A program made the position numbers and the translations under genes. DNA of 64,000 nucleotides from Verrucomicrobiota bacterium. GTDB lineage: Bacteria; Verrucomicrobiota; Verrucomicrobiia; Limisphaerales; J093. The notes under the pieces are model-generated. The model had not been told where the DNA came from. It saw only the letters and a list, made by a program, of their open reading frames with translations, and ran no database searches. Location of the stretch: NCBI GenBank assembly GCA_027493615.1, contig JAOSKK010000001.1, positions 1-64,000 on the forward strand, read 5' to 3'. Positions 1 to 9,593 of the stretch are shown here, piece by piece. The stretch's first letter is position 1. Each line of letters starts with the position of its first letter.

Positions 1-714
1 AAACTCTTGGTGGCGATGGCGCGCATAGCATTGGCCGATGACCTTCCCTTGGGCGACTTCCAGCGCGGCGAATAGCGTGGTGGTCCCATTGCGCTTGTAA
101 TCGTGCGTCATGGTGCCGCACCGACCCTTCTTCAGGGGTAATCCCGGCTGGGTACGGTCCAGAGCCTGAATTTGGCTCTTTTCATCGACGCAGAGCACCA
201 AGGCCTTCTGCGGCGGGTTCAGATACAATCCCACCACATCGGTCAGCTTCTGCAGGAAGAGCGGATCCCGCGACAGCTTGAATCCTTTGGTCCGGTGCGG
301 CTTGAGTTGATGGCTTTGCCAGATCCGGTTCACGGTCGCTTTGCTCACGCCTTGGTTCTTGGCCATCGTGCGGCAGCTCCAGTGGGTGGCGCCCGCCGGT
401 TTGGTTTGGAGGGTCGCGTCGACAATCCGCGCGACATCCTCCGCCGAAAGCTTCGCCTTGCGTCCGCGTCCCTCGGCCACCTCCCACAAGCAATCGGGTC
501 CCTCGCTCAGGAAGCGCCTCCGCCACAGCGCCACGGTCTTGAAATTGAGGTCCAGATCATCGGCGATGATCTGGTTCTGTTAGCCTTGGGCGGCCGCCAA
601 GACAATCTGACAACGCTCGGAAACCTGCTGCGGGGTACGGTGGGCGGCTACCCAACGCTCCAATTCTTGACGATCCGTTTCCGTCAGATTCACAGGCGGT
701 GCGACGCGCGGCAT
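1..714 (-). pseudogene. IS630-family transposase, interrupted by a stop and cut by the window edge
   Basis: Read leftward from the ATG at 714-712. Residues 1-44 form the start of a helix-turn-helix region (MPRVAPPVNLTETDRQEL), followed by an in-frame TAA at 582-580. The same frame then continues without a break through a second HTH part (FKTVALWRRRFLSEG) and into the start of the DDE domain, where LCVDEKSQIQALDRTQPG carries the first catalytic Asp. This order is typical of IS630 transposases of about 340 residues. The window holds about 238 codons, so the later DDE residues lie outside it. The nonsense codon is not at a homopolymer, so it is less easily explained as an indel error than the frame breaks elsewhere. 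Family assignment is firm; whether the copy is dead depends on the TAA being real. Confidence 0.8.
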
Positions 715-740
715 GGATGAAGAATACCCCAGGTACGTCA

Positions 741-778
741 TACCTCCAGTTATTTGTGAGACACTACATTAGGAGGTA
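741..778. repeat. Short inverted repeat near the IS630 end
   Basis: Seven-base arms, TACCTCC at 741-747 and GGAGGTA at 772-778, lie about 27 bases upstream of the transposase start and enclose an A/T-richer stretch with the word GTGAGACACTAC. IS630 elements carry terminal inverted repeats at such a position, so this may be or contain the element's end. The opposite end is outside the window, so the pairing cannot be tested here. Confidence 0.35.
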
Positions 779-957
779 GTGGGACGGAGGACGGCGTAAG
801 GGGGAACCCACGACCCATTTCAGCGGAGAGATTCAGTGTCTTATGCGTTGGTGATTAGCATGTTGGGATTTGATCGCGATGGGAGGTTCCCTCCGGCGAG
901 GCGCCCGTTCTGACCCCGGCACCGCGGCCTTCCACGGCCTTCCCATCTCGGCCCCCC

Positions 958-1023
958 CTGTGTCCCTCGAGTCTCTGTGGCGGAACCGCTTGGTCTGGAA
1001 CCACAGAGGTGCGAGGGACACAG
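958..1023. repeat. Imperfect palindrome with 23-base arms
   Basis: The arms at 958-980 (beginning CTGTGTCCCTCG) and 1001-1023 (ending CGAGGGACACAG) are reverse complements with about three mismatches, separated by 20 bases. It lies between the IS630 remnant and the 3' end of the group II intron. It resembles a REP-like hairpin and is not part of the intron's domain V or VI. Nothing coding is supported between 780 and 1085. Confidence 0.6.
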
Positions 1024-1086
1024 AGGGAGGTTGGAGGGTGAGCCGTCGGACATCCAGAACGGCCCCAGCATCAGACCGGTAGAGTA

Positions 1087-1181
1087 GAGAGGAGAGCACG
1101 GGATGAAAGGTCCGAGGACCAATGACCGCCGCTCCCCTCTCCCTCGTCGAACCGGACATGGAGATTTCCCCCATCCGGCTC
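1087..1181 (-). ncRNA. Group II intron domains V and VI (3' end of intron)
   Basis: On the minus strand 1181-1149 reads GAGCCGGATG, a GGGGGAAA turn, then CATGTCCGGTTC. This folds as a 33-34 base hairpin with the AGC catalytic triad near its 5' side, the hallmark of group II intron domain V. A purine-rich stem follows (about 1147-1087, ending CTCTACTCTAC) at the position of domain VI. Placement directly downstream of the RT/maturase gene agrees with intron layout. I could not fix the 5' intron boundary; it should lie on the minus strand somewhere between about 2600 and 3030, where text such as AGTCGGAGGGGAGCGAAGGA resembles group II domain IV leader sequence. Confidence 0.7.
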
Positions 1182-1210
1182 TCGCCAGAGTCGTCTCTTC
1201 CAGAACGCAT

Positions 1211-2555
1211 TCACAAACGAACCAGTCCCAACCGTTCCAAGTGCGCGTACAGGCTGACCCCTTGCGGGCCCGCCAGCCCCGTTGACTGCGCCGCTGCAGA
1301 TGCTGGCCCAACCGATACCGCACGAAGTGGTTCAGGTGCCGAAACACGTTCCGCGGGTAGCCGAGCCCAAAGTAGTTGGCCCAGCCCCGCAGGTGACGGT
1401 TCAAGCGCCCGACCAATTCCGGCAGCGGCGTGGAGCATTGCTGCGGACTGATCAACCCCGCAACGTCTCGCGTTCCCGCGCCACCGCCTTGCGCGAGGGC
1501 ACCAGGTTCCAGTAACGCTGCGGGCGGCCATACTGGTCGCGGTCCTGCCGAAACGTGTAGCCCAGAAAATCCAGGCTCTGGCCCGGTTGCCGCAGATCGA
1601 GCACGCGGGTTTTCTCCCGGTTGATCTGCAACCCCAGCCAGCCTTCCAGCTTGCCCTCGAGCCAGTCGCGCAGACGCGGACTCACGTACCGCGCCAACAC
1701 CACGAAGTCGTCCGCATAGCGGACCAGCTTCGCCTTGGCCCACTGCGCCGGCCCGTCCGCCCGATGAAAGACGTGGTCGAACCAGTGCAGATACACATTG
1801 GCCAGCAGCGGACTCAGGACCCCGCCTTGCGGCGTGCCCCGGTCATTGCGCTGCACCGTCGGCGGTTTCCCGTCCTTGGGCGGCTCCACCACCGGCGCCT
1901 TCAGCCATTGTCGGATCAATCCCAGCACCGAACCGTCCACCACGCGCATCCGCAGACAGGCGATGAGCTTGTCGTGAGGAATGCTGTCGAAGTAGCCGGC
2001 CAGGTCCGCATCATACACCGCCGCCAGGCCCCCCTTCAGATGGGCCTCAATGGCTTGCAGAGCGTCGTGTGCCGAACGTCCGGGCCGAAACCCGTAGGAG
2101 CAATCTTCGAAGTCGGCTTCAAAGATCGGCTCCAGGATCAGCAACACCGCCGCCTGCACCACCCGGTCCCGCACCGTCGGAATGCCCAGCGGTCGCCATT
2201 TCCCATTCGCCTTGGGGATGTACACCCGCCGCACCGGTTGGGCTCGGTAGGTCTTCTCCCGCAGGCTGCGTTGCAGTTCGTCCAGAAAGGCGGCTTCGCT
2301 TTCCGGCGTCGCCCCGATCGGTTCGATGCTCACTTGGTCCACGCCCGGTGCCCCGCCGTTGCGCCGTACGGCCGCCCACGCGGCTTCCAGCACTTCCGGC
2401 CGACACACCAGGCCGTAGAGACTGTAGAAGCGGAATCGCTTCTGCTGCTTGGCTTTCTGGCCCAGCTTCTGTCTCAGTTCCCGGAGGTTCGGCGGCAGGA
2501 TCGCTTCCCGAAAGGTCAGCTCCTCCACCACCGGTTCTGTCGTAGGCACTTGCAT
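1211..2555 (-). CDS. ltrA: Group II intron reverse transcriptase/maturase (two frame breaks)
   Basis: From ATG 2555 the protein shows the RT fingers and palm in order: [89 protein letters not shown], and the catalytic [12 protein letters not shown] (YADD). The thumb/domain X follows ([23 protein letters not shown], a GIIM-type maturase signature), ending in [13 protein letters not shown] at 1211. Two frame changes are needed, at the C-runs 1456-1459 and 1258-1261; adding one base to each restores a continuous reading frame of about 448 codons, as expected for an intron-encoded protein. No HNH endonuclease domain follows the maturase domain. Domain V lies just downstream, so this is a real intron rather than an isolated RT. 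Confidence 0.85.
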
Positions 2556-3485
2556 ACCAATCAGCCCCCGGCACCTCTGACTCGGCTTGACTCTGGCCAG
2601 GGCTCCTTCGCTCCCCTCCGACTTGATCGAAGGTTCGCCGCTACTATGAGCCCATCCGACGCCGCGATCCGGCCCCGCCGACGGTTATGGCTTCCCGCCG
2701 GGAGTGGCCCTGGACAAGCCAGGACACCGAACCGGGCCTCCCAAGTTCCGACTGGTTCTGTCCGTGCGCGCTGTCTCCTTCCACCCCGGGAGTCCGGTGG
2801 GTGCACGTGATCGAGGCTTCCCCACCGGTGCAGGCTTCATCAAATCCGGCAGACTGGCCACTCCCGATTTCGCGTAACGAGGCCGAACCGAGTTCGCGGG
2901 ACGCTACGGCTCGCACGTTGGCCTTCCCCAGCGTCCACGGACAGGGTCGCCCCCATCCGCGTAAGGGTCGGCTACCTGGCTCTCGACCATTTACCAGGGC
3001 TAACACGTTGCAGTTAACAAGAACCATTCAGCTTGCTTGGCGCTTTCCGGATGGCGCGGATGGCGCGGATGGCGCGCATTCGGATCGGGGGAGTGCTCTG
3101 GTCTGTTACTCCGCAGCGCCGGGCCGCTACGGCACCGCGAATCCGCCCCGTGCGTCGACCTCGCCCTTACGTCCTCGGCGCTCTTGGCGTCTCCGCAGTG
3201 GAACGGCTTGGTGCAGGCTCAAGGCCTGATGCCCACGCCTACGATGGCCGGCACCCTGCAGCTTGGCCTCCGAGACAGGCATCACGTCGCCCGGCCGCGT
3301 CGCATCGCATCGCGTCGCCAGCCCGTAGCTTGTGTCGGGATACACACTCCAAACTTATCGGAGGTAGCACGTGCCATGCCGTGCTCAGGCGCGCCGCCGC
3401 GGCCCGGGCGTGGGCTTGGATGCTTGCCGGGTGGGTGCCCCGTGTCGCACACTGCGCGCTTCCCGGCCTCGCGCTGAGGGCGGGG
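2556..3485. other. Intron 5' part and intergenic region without a gene
   Basis: The stretch from 2556 to about 3030 should contain domains I-IV of the group II intron on the minus strand, but I cannot draw its boundaries. At 3046-3078 the text GGATGGCGC is repeated in tandem, a motif that recurs near 43740 and 49710. The remainder up to the peptidase start at 3486 has open frames on both strands, but none with recognisable protein sequence. Confidence 0.4.
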
Positions 3486-4615
3486 ATGCCCATGGACCCG
3501 ATCCGAATGCTGCGTGAACTGGTGGCGCTGCCCAGCGTGAACCCGGCCTTTCTGCCGGCGGGCGATCCCCTGGGTGGAGAAGAGCGGGCGACGGCGTGGC
3601 TGGCCGCCCTGGCGGACCGATGGGGGCTGGGGGTCGAACGGCAGTCGGTGTTGCCGGGTCGGGACAACCTGTGGGTGCGGCTGGAACCCTCGGGTCGGCG
3701 ACGGCAGCGGGTGATCCTGGCGCCGCACCTCGACACGGTAGCGGCCATGCCGAAGCAGTTGCGGCCGGTCCGGCGGGACGGGCGGCTCTACGGGCGTGGG
3801 GCGTGCGACACGAAGGGCAGCGTGGCGGCGATGTTCAGCGCGTTGGGGAAGTGGCGCGCCGCGGGCGCAGGCCGGCGAACACCGAAGTGCTGTTTACGGC
3901 GCTCGTGGACGAAGAGCATGCCCAAAGCGGCTCAAGAGCGTTGGCCGCGGTCCGTCTCGAGGCGGACCTGGCCATCGTGGGGAGCCCACCCGGTTGCAGG
4001 TCATTACCGCGCACAAAGGGGATGTCTGGCTGCAACTCGAGACGCGGGGCAAGGCCGCCCACGGCGCGCGCCCGGAGCTGGGTCGTAACGCCGTGCTGGA
4101 GATGGCCCGCGTGGTGGAGGCGATCGAGACGGAGTACGCCGCCATGCTGCGTCAACAACACCACCCCCTCTTGGGGCGGGCCACGGTGAACGTCGGCAGC
4201 ATTGCGGGTGGCACGCAGCCCAACATCGTGCCCGACCGATGCCGGATCACCGTGGACCGCCGGACGTTGCCGGGCGAGAGCGTGGCGAGCGTCGTGCGGG
4301 GAGGTGCGCGCCCTGCTGCGGCTGCAGGGGTTGCGGGCGACGGTGGCCGACCACAAAGGGGCCCCGTGCTGGCCGCTGGAGACGGACCCGGACCTGCCGT
4401 TCGTGCGGCGTTTCATGGACGGCGTCGGGCAACGCCGGCCGCGCGGGGTGCAGTTCTTCTGCGACGCGTCCGTGCTCGGCCACGGGGGCATCCCAAGCGT
4501 GGTGTTCGGACCCGGCGACATCGCGCAGGCGCACACGGCCGACGAATGGGTCGCTCTGCGGGAGGTGGAACAGGCGACGGAGGTGCTGACCGGGTTCCTG
4601 CGTTCCCTGCCCTGA
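3486..4615 (+). CDS. M20-family metallopeptidase (ArgE/DapE/carboxypeptidase G2-like), frame-broken
   Basis: Zinc-dependent amidohydrolase/peptidase of clan MH, cytoplasmic (no signal peptide). ATG 3486 gives MPMDPIRMLRELVALPSVNP, a normal M20 start. Motifs in order: APHLDTV (metal His and catalytic Asp), GRGACDTKG (bridging metal Asp), VDEEHAQ (catalytic and metal Glu pair), then the dimerisation domain (GKAAHGARPE, GGTQPNIVPDRC) and a C-terminal DASVLGHGGIPSVVFGPGD with the last metal ligand region. Three frame changes are needed, near 3860, 3985 (a GGGG that should be GGGGG) and 4303. All catalytic motifs survive, so the gene is probably intact in the organism. Specificity (acetylornithine, succinyl-diaminopimelate or peptide) cannot be read from the sequence. 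The stop is five bases before the glycosyltransferase, suggesting an operon. Confidence 0.82.
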
Positions 4616-4620
4616 CCGTG

Positions 4621-5843
4621 ATGCGTGTCGCCTTCCTCACCCACGAGCCCTTTCACCCGCCGAGCGGCGGTGGATCGGCCGAGGCCGCCTATCTCGTGCG
4701 GGAACTGGTGCGACGCGGGCACGAGGTGCACGTGTTCGGCCCGCAGGACGAACGTCCGGACGAGGTGGCCGCGACGTTTGGGATTCGCCTCCACCGGTTC
4801 ACGCGGTGGCGGATGGGCCGCTACACGCGGCTGCGCAACGTGAAGTACCTGCTCTACCCGGCTGCCCTGGCCCGTCAGGTCGCCTCGGTGGCGGAGCGGA
4901 CGCACTTCGATGTCCTGCTCTCGCAGCACGCGATCGCGGCCGTGGCAGCGGGCCGGCTGAGGCGGCCGTTGCGGGTTCCCGTGGTGATGAACTTCCTGGA
5001 TCACCTCACCGGGTTCCTCGAGACCTGGCCCGTGTGGCGGATGCCGCCGCCGTTGCTGGCGGTGCTGAAACGTTACGAACTCTCGTTGCCGCGCCGTTTC
5101 GACGCCGAAGCGGTGCTCACCGTGTCCGAGACCCTGGCCGACCGGTTCGTCACGGCGGGCTATCCAGCGGGGCGACTGCGGGCCTTGGGCTACGGCTACG
5201 ACGCGACGGCGTTTCCCTTCCGCGCCGAGGCGGTCGCCGCGCGCGCCGAGGGACCGCCGCGGATTGTGATGCATGGGTCTTTGACCATCATCACCTGCAA
5301 CGCATCGCCCTGGACGCCGTGCCCCGGGTGCGGGCGGAGCGGCCGGACGTGCGCTTCGAGTTTCTCGGCAACGAGACGGAGGCATGGCGCGCGTTCCTCC
5401 GTCGGGCCCGCCGCCTGGGGGTGGCCGACGTGCTGCATCATCGGGGGTTTGTCCCTTACGACGCGGTCGCGGGCCATCTGGCCACGGCCACGGTGGGCAT
5501 GGTGCCGTACGAGGAATCGGCCGGCACCCACTGCGCTTTTGTGGCCAAGGTGGTCGAGTATCTCGCGGTGGGGCTGCCCACGGTTTGCACTCCGCTGGAC
5601 AGTCTGCGGCGGTACTTCCGCGACGAGCCGCTTCTGCGGTTCTCGGGGTTTGACGGGGCGAGCTTCGGAGACGCCCTGCTGGCCTGGCTGCGGAAGCCAT
5701 GGGCCGACCGAGCGGCCCCTCGCCGAACCCGCGGCGCGCCGGGTGCGGGAACGCCTGATTGGCCGGTGATCTGCCGGCGGGCGGCGGACGTGGTCGAGTG
5801 GGCCGGGCGTCGCGGCGCGGTGCCGGGCGATTTGCCCCCATGA
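4621..5843 (+). CDS. GT4-type glycosyltransferase, group 1 (frame-broken)
   Basis: Retaining glycosyltransferase with GT-B fold. The N-terminal half begins MRVAFLTHEPFHPPSGGGSA, with the glycine-rich donor/acceptor loop, then AAYLVRELVRRGHEVHVFGP and an extended N-terminal Rossmann domain. The C-terminal half carries RFEFLGNETEAW, VLHHRGFVPYDAV and the nucleotide-sugar signature VGMVPYEESAGTHCAFVAKVVEYLAVGLPTV. One frame change near 5268 joins the halves (GGG that should be GGGG). A second, compensating pair near 5700-5755 would turn the last part into an LAEPAARRVRERL helix. The stop overlaps the flippase start (ATGA at 5840-5843), so the two are translationally coupled. The context points to extracellular polysaccharide or glycolipid assembly; the sugar is unknown. 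Confidence 0.82.
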
Positions 5844-7207
5844 AAGGGATGTCCGGGCGGGTGACCTCGGCGGCCGACGCACCTCCACCGATGAACTCTT
5901 CCGCACCAGCCCCAGCCGAGCAGCCGGGCGAGAGCCACGCCGTGTTCTTTCGTCAAGGGACTTGGCTGGTGTTGGCCACGGGGGTGAGCGGGGCGCTGAT
6001 GCTGGCCACCCAGATTGTGGCTCAGCGCTGGATGGACCGCGACGAGTACATCGTCTTCTTCGCCCTGCTGCGGTTCTACCTGCTGCTCGGCATTCCCACG
6101 ATCGGGCTGCAGACGGTGTTTACGCACCAGGCAGCGGCGGCCGTGACGCCAGAGCTGCAGCGGAAGCTCACGGGGGCGAGCCGGGCGCTGTTGAAGGCGA
6201 CCCTGCTGCTGTGGCTGGCAGTGGCGGGGCTGAGCTGGCTGGTGCAGCCGTGGTTGTTGGGGACGCTGGCGATTCCGAACCCGGCGGCGTTCTGGGCCAC
6301 GCTGGGGATGGGACTGGGCTGCCTGTGGGGGCCGATCCTTCGCGGCGTGGTGCAGGGGCGGCAGCACTTTGTCGGGTTGGGGGCGGCCCTGATCGCGGAT
6401 GGGGCGGGGCGTTTCACGATGGTGACGGTGATTCTGCTCCTCGGCGGGCAGGCGGCCGGGGGCATGACCGGGGCGCTGCTGGGCCTGGCGGGGTCGACCG
6501 GACTGTGTGCGTGGATCATCCGGGACGTGTTGCGCGGTCCGGGCGCCCCGTTCGCCTGGAGACCCTGGCTGCGGCGCATTGTTCCGCTGACGCTGGGGGC
6601 GGGCACGGTGCTTCTCTTCACCACGGTGGATGTCATGTATGTCCGCAGCGTGTTCCCGGAATCGACGCAAGAGCTCTACATGCCGGCGGCCCTGGTGGGG
6701 CTCGCGCTGATGATGTACGCGATGCCGCTGGCGCAGGTGATGTTTCCGAAGGTGGCGCGGAGCGCGGCGCTCACGCGGCGATCGCGGGCGATGCCGCTGG
6801 CGCTGGTGGCGACGGCGGGTGGAGGGGTGTTGGGGGCGATTGCCTGCACCCTGCTGCCGGAGTGGCCGTTGCGGCTGGTGTTCTTCAGCAAACCTGCGTT
6901 TTGGGCCGCGGCGCCGCTGGTGCCGTGGTTTGCTTGGGCGATGGTTCCACTCACGCTGGCGAATGTGCTGATCAACAACCTGCTGGCCCGGGAGCGGTTC
7001 CAGGTCGTGCCCTGGCTGGTGGCCGTCGGCGTGGCCTACCTGCTTCTGCTTTTCGCCGCGCGCACGTGGTTGCCGACCCTTGAGCCGCTCCTCGCCTTGC
7101 GGCTGTTGCTGGCCCTGACGGGTGTCTGCGGGATACTCCTGGCCGCCGCGGCGGCGTGGTTCACGGTGCGTGACCCGGCGCCCCTGCTCGAGACGCCCGC
7201 GGTCTGA
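5840..7207 (+). CDS. MOP-superfamily polysaccharide flippase (Wzx/MATE-like)
   Basis: Integral membrane protein of about 455 residues with roughly twelve hydrophobic segments, starting with TWLVLATGVSGALMLATQIV and ending in LLLALTGVCGILLAAAAAW. Short charged loops and a GxxxQG-like segment (ILRGVVQGRQHF) after the fourth to fifth helices match the polysaccharide-exporter branch of the MOP superfamily. The first ATG (5840) overlaps the glycosyltransferase stop; an alternative ATG at 5891 (MNSSAPAPAEQ) would remove a polar leader. The frame is intact. Together with the upstream glycosyltransferase it probably flips a lipid-linked glycan across the inner membrane; the substrate is not readable. 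Confidence 0.8.
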   Translation: MKGMSGRVTSAADAPPPMNSSAPAPAEQPGESHAVFFRQGTWLVLATGVSGALMLATQIVAQRWMDRDEYIVFFALLRFYLLLGIPTIGLQTVFTHQAAAAVTPELQRKLTGASRALLKATLLLWLAVAGLSWLVQPWLLGTLAIPNPAAFWATLGMGLGCLWGPILRGVVQGRQHFVGLGAALIADGAGRFTMVTVILLLGGQAAGGMTGALLGLAGSTGLCAWIIRDVLRGPGAPFAWRPWLRRIVPLTLGAGTVLLFTTVDVMYVRSVFPESTQELYMPAALVGLALMMYAMPLAQVMFPKVARSAALTRRSRAMPLALVATAGGGVLGAIACTLLPEWPLRLVFFSKPAFWAAAPLVPWFAWAMVPLTLANVLINNLLARERFQVVPWLVAVGVAYLLLLFAARTWLPTLEPLLALRLLLALTGVCGILLAAAAAWFTVRDPAPLLETPAV

Positions 7208-7302
7208 TCGACACGCCCGCGGGCCCAGGCGCAGAGGGCCGCGGCCAATCGGCTTGCTTCACGGGGGGCGGTGGCGGCAGAAACGCGTCGGTCCGGTTCA
7301 TC

Positions 7303-7914
7303 ATGTCCAGCTCAATCGATCCCCCACTCAATACCGACGAACAACTCCTGCTCCTTGGGTTGGCGCGTGAGACTCTGCAATGCACCGTGTCAGGGGTTGC
7401 TGGGCCGACGTTCGAGTCGTGCAAATTGCCTCCACGGCTCAACGTCTGCCGGGGTTGTTTCGTCACGCTGACGCTGCGGGGGCAGTTGCGGGGCTGCATC
7501 GGCAACGTCGAGCCGCGCTGGCCGCTCTGGCGGGCCGTGATCGAGAACACTCGCGTCGCCGCCACCGAGGACGCCCGCTTCCCGCCCGTGGCTCCGGAGG
7601 AACTCGATACCATCGAGATCGAGATCAGCGTGCTCACGCCTCCCGAGTTGGTGCGATTCGCGTCGCCGCAGGAGTTGCTCGACCAGCTCGAACCAGGTCG
7701 CGACGGCGTGCTGCTCAGCCTGGGCGGCCGGCGGGCCACTTATCTGCCGCAGGTGTGGGAGAAGCTCCCCGACAAGACCCGCTTTCTCAGCCAGCTCGCC
7801 CTCAAGGCCGGTGCCGGTCCGGACGACTGGCGTCGTCGTGATGCCATCGTTCATCGGTACCGGGTGTTGCACTTCGCGGGAGGGGGGTGCTCTGTCGGGG
7901 AGGGCGAGGTTTGA
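7303..7914 (+). CDS. AMMECR1-domain protein (AmmeMemoRadiSam system protein A-like)
   Basis: A 203-residue cytoplasmic protein with the AMMECR1 fold. The invariant LRGCIGNVEPRWPLWRAV is present at about residues 58-76, preceded by CRGCFVTLTLRGQ and followed by the conserved DARFPPVAPEELDTIEIEIS and SLGGRRATYLPQVWEKLP. In many bacteria AMMECR1 accompanies a Memo-like dioxygenase and a radical SAM protein (the AmmeMemoRadiSam set). Neither partner is adjacent here, so the protein appears to stand alone. The molecular function of the family is not established. Frame intact; start chosen at ATG 7303 directly before MSSSIDPPLNTDEQ. Confidence 0.88.
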   Translation: MSSSIDPPLNTDEQLLLLGLARETLQCTVSGVAGPTFESCKLPPRLNVCRGCFVTLTLRGQLRGCIGNVEPRWPLWRAVIENTRVAATEDARFPPVAPEELDTIEIEISVLTPPELVRFASPQELLDQLEPGRDGVLLSLGGRRATYLPQVWEKLPDKTRFLSQLALKAGAGPDDWRRRDAIVHRYRVLHFAGGGCSVGEGEV

Positions 7915-7996
7915 ACGTCGCCTTGGGCGGGTGCCGACGACCTGACGGATGACCCCGTCGCTTGAAGCCGGCCCGCGCCGGGCGTAGCCTTCGGCC

Positions 7997-8218
7997 ATGG
8001 AACTGGTCACCGTCTTCCGCTCGTTCCGGGATGCCGAGGCGCAGGTGGTTCGGTCGCGACTCGATGCCGCCGGCATTCCCGCCACCATTCGGAACGAGAA
8101 ATCGAACCTCGCCGGCGGTGCCGGGATCGCCGGGATCGAGTTCCTGGTCGATGTCCCCGAGGTCAACGCCGCCGATGCCCGTTCCCTCATCGACGCCCCG
8201 AAGGACAACCCTCAATGA
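7997..8218 (+). CDS. DUF2007-like small protein (putative signal-transducing)
   Basis: A 73-residue protein, MELVTVFRSFRDAEAQVV and so on, with the pattern of the DUF2007 family: a beta strand, an amphipathic helix (DAEAQVVRSRLDAAGIPATI), then GIEFLVDVPEVNAADARSLI. The family is described as a small PII-like ferredoxin fold of unknown role. The stop overlaps the start of the downstream oxidase (ATGA at 8215-8218), so the two are likely co-translated. Despite its small size the match to the family layout is good. Confidence 0.75.
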   Translation: MELVTVFRSFRDAEAQVVRSRLDAAGIPATIRNEKSNLAGGAGIAGIEFLVDVPEVNAADARSLIDAPKDNPQ

Positions 8219-9593
8219 CCGCGCTCGCCGCCCGGTTGCGATCCCTGGCCCGCGAGTTGCCCGCGGGGGAACTGCGACTGGATGAAGCCAACCGGGCCGC
8301 TCACGCGGGCGACAAGTGGTTCGCCCGGCACGAGCCTGACGCCGTGGCGTTGCCGCGCACTCCGGCCTCCGTCGCCCGGATTCTCCGCTTTGCCCACACG
8401 CACCGCATTCCGGTCACTCCCCGGGGCGCGGGCCATGGGTATGTCGGAGGCTGTGTGCCGGTCCAGGGCGGCATCGCCCTCTCCCTCGCGCGGCTCCGAC
8501 GGATCAAGGAGATCCACACGGGCGACTTCGTGGCCGTGGTGCAGCCGGGGGTCCCGACCCAGGCCCTGCAAGATGCCGTCGAGGCGAAGGGATTGTTCTA
8601 CCCGCCTGACCCGGCGAGCCGGGCGGACTCGACGATCGGGGGAACATCGCCACCAACGCTGGCGGACCGCGCTGCCTCAAGTACGGCGTGACGCGCGACT
8701 ATGTCCTCGGACTCGAGGTCGTGCTGGCGGACGGCACCGTGGTCCGCCTGGGCAGCCGGACGCACAAGAACAAGAGCGGCTTCGAGTTGGCCCGGCTTTT
8801 CGTCGGTTCCGAGGGGCTGCTCGGCGTGATCACCGAAGCGACCCTCAAGCTGCTGCCGCTCCCGCCGGCGCGCGCCTGTCTTTGCGTGGGCTACCGCTCC
8901 ATGGCCGCCGCGGCCCGCGCCTTGCGGGACATCTTCGCCGCGGGTTTCCTGCCCTGCGCGCTGGAGATTGCCGACAAGTTCACGCTGGCCGCCGCCCAGC
9001 GCCGCACGGGCAGCCGTCGGCTGGCGGGTTGCGAAGGCCTGCTCATCGTCGAACTGGACGGCCAGCCGGCGTCCGTGCGGGCCGAACTCCGACGTCTGGC
9101 GGCCGTCGCCCGCAACGCCGAGATGCGCTTCGTCCAGCGAGCCATCGGCGTGGACGAATGCGAGCGCTTGTGGCAGATCCGCCGCGAGTTCTCCTACGCC
9201 CTCCGCGACACGGGACTGACCAAGCTCAACGAAGACGTGGCGGTGCCGCGTAGCCGGCTGGAGGACCTGTTCCGGTTCGCCGAAGACCTCCAGGCGCGCT
9301 CGGGCTTGCCGATTGCCTGCTTCGGTCACGCCGGCGACGGCAACATCCACGTGAATGTGATGGTGGACCTCGCCCAGCCTGGGGCCAGGGAGCGGAGTCA
9401 GCGCGCCTTGGACGCCCTGTTCCGGCAGGTGCTCGCCTGGGGTGGGGTCGTCACTGGCGAACACGGCATCGGCCTCGCCAAACAGCGGTGGTGGCCGCTG
9501 GCCGCGGATGCAGCGGTGCGCGGCTTGCACCGCCAGATCAAACACGCCCTGGATCCCCGGGGCATTCTGAACCCGGGCAAGTTCGTCTCGTAG
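8215..9593 (+). CDS. FAD-linked oxidase, glycolate/lactate oxidase GlcD-like (one frame break)
   Basis: Flavoprotein oxidase of the VAO/PCMH family. The N-terminal FAD-binding domain shows ALPRTPASVARILRFAH, TPRGAGHGYVGG, VQPGVPTQALQDAVEAKGLFYPPDP and STIGGNIATNAGGPRCLKYG; the last needs one extra G at the run 8638-8642. The C-terminal cap domain runs from VTRDYVLGLEVVLADG to GEHGIGLAKQRWWP (the conserved GEHGIG) and ends with the usual DPRGILNPGKF. About 459 codons after repair, the normal GlcD length. It would oxidise a 2-hydroxy acid such as glycolate or D-lactate. No glcE or glcF is adjacent, so it may be a single-subunit relative. Confidence 0.85.

Noticed and set aside
3835-5841. A 668-codon minus-strand frame opposite the peptidase and glycosyltransferase
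   Set aside because: Arg/Pro-rich translation without motifs; the opposite strand shows complete M20 and GT4 motifs.
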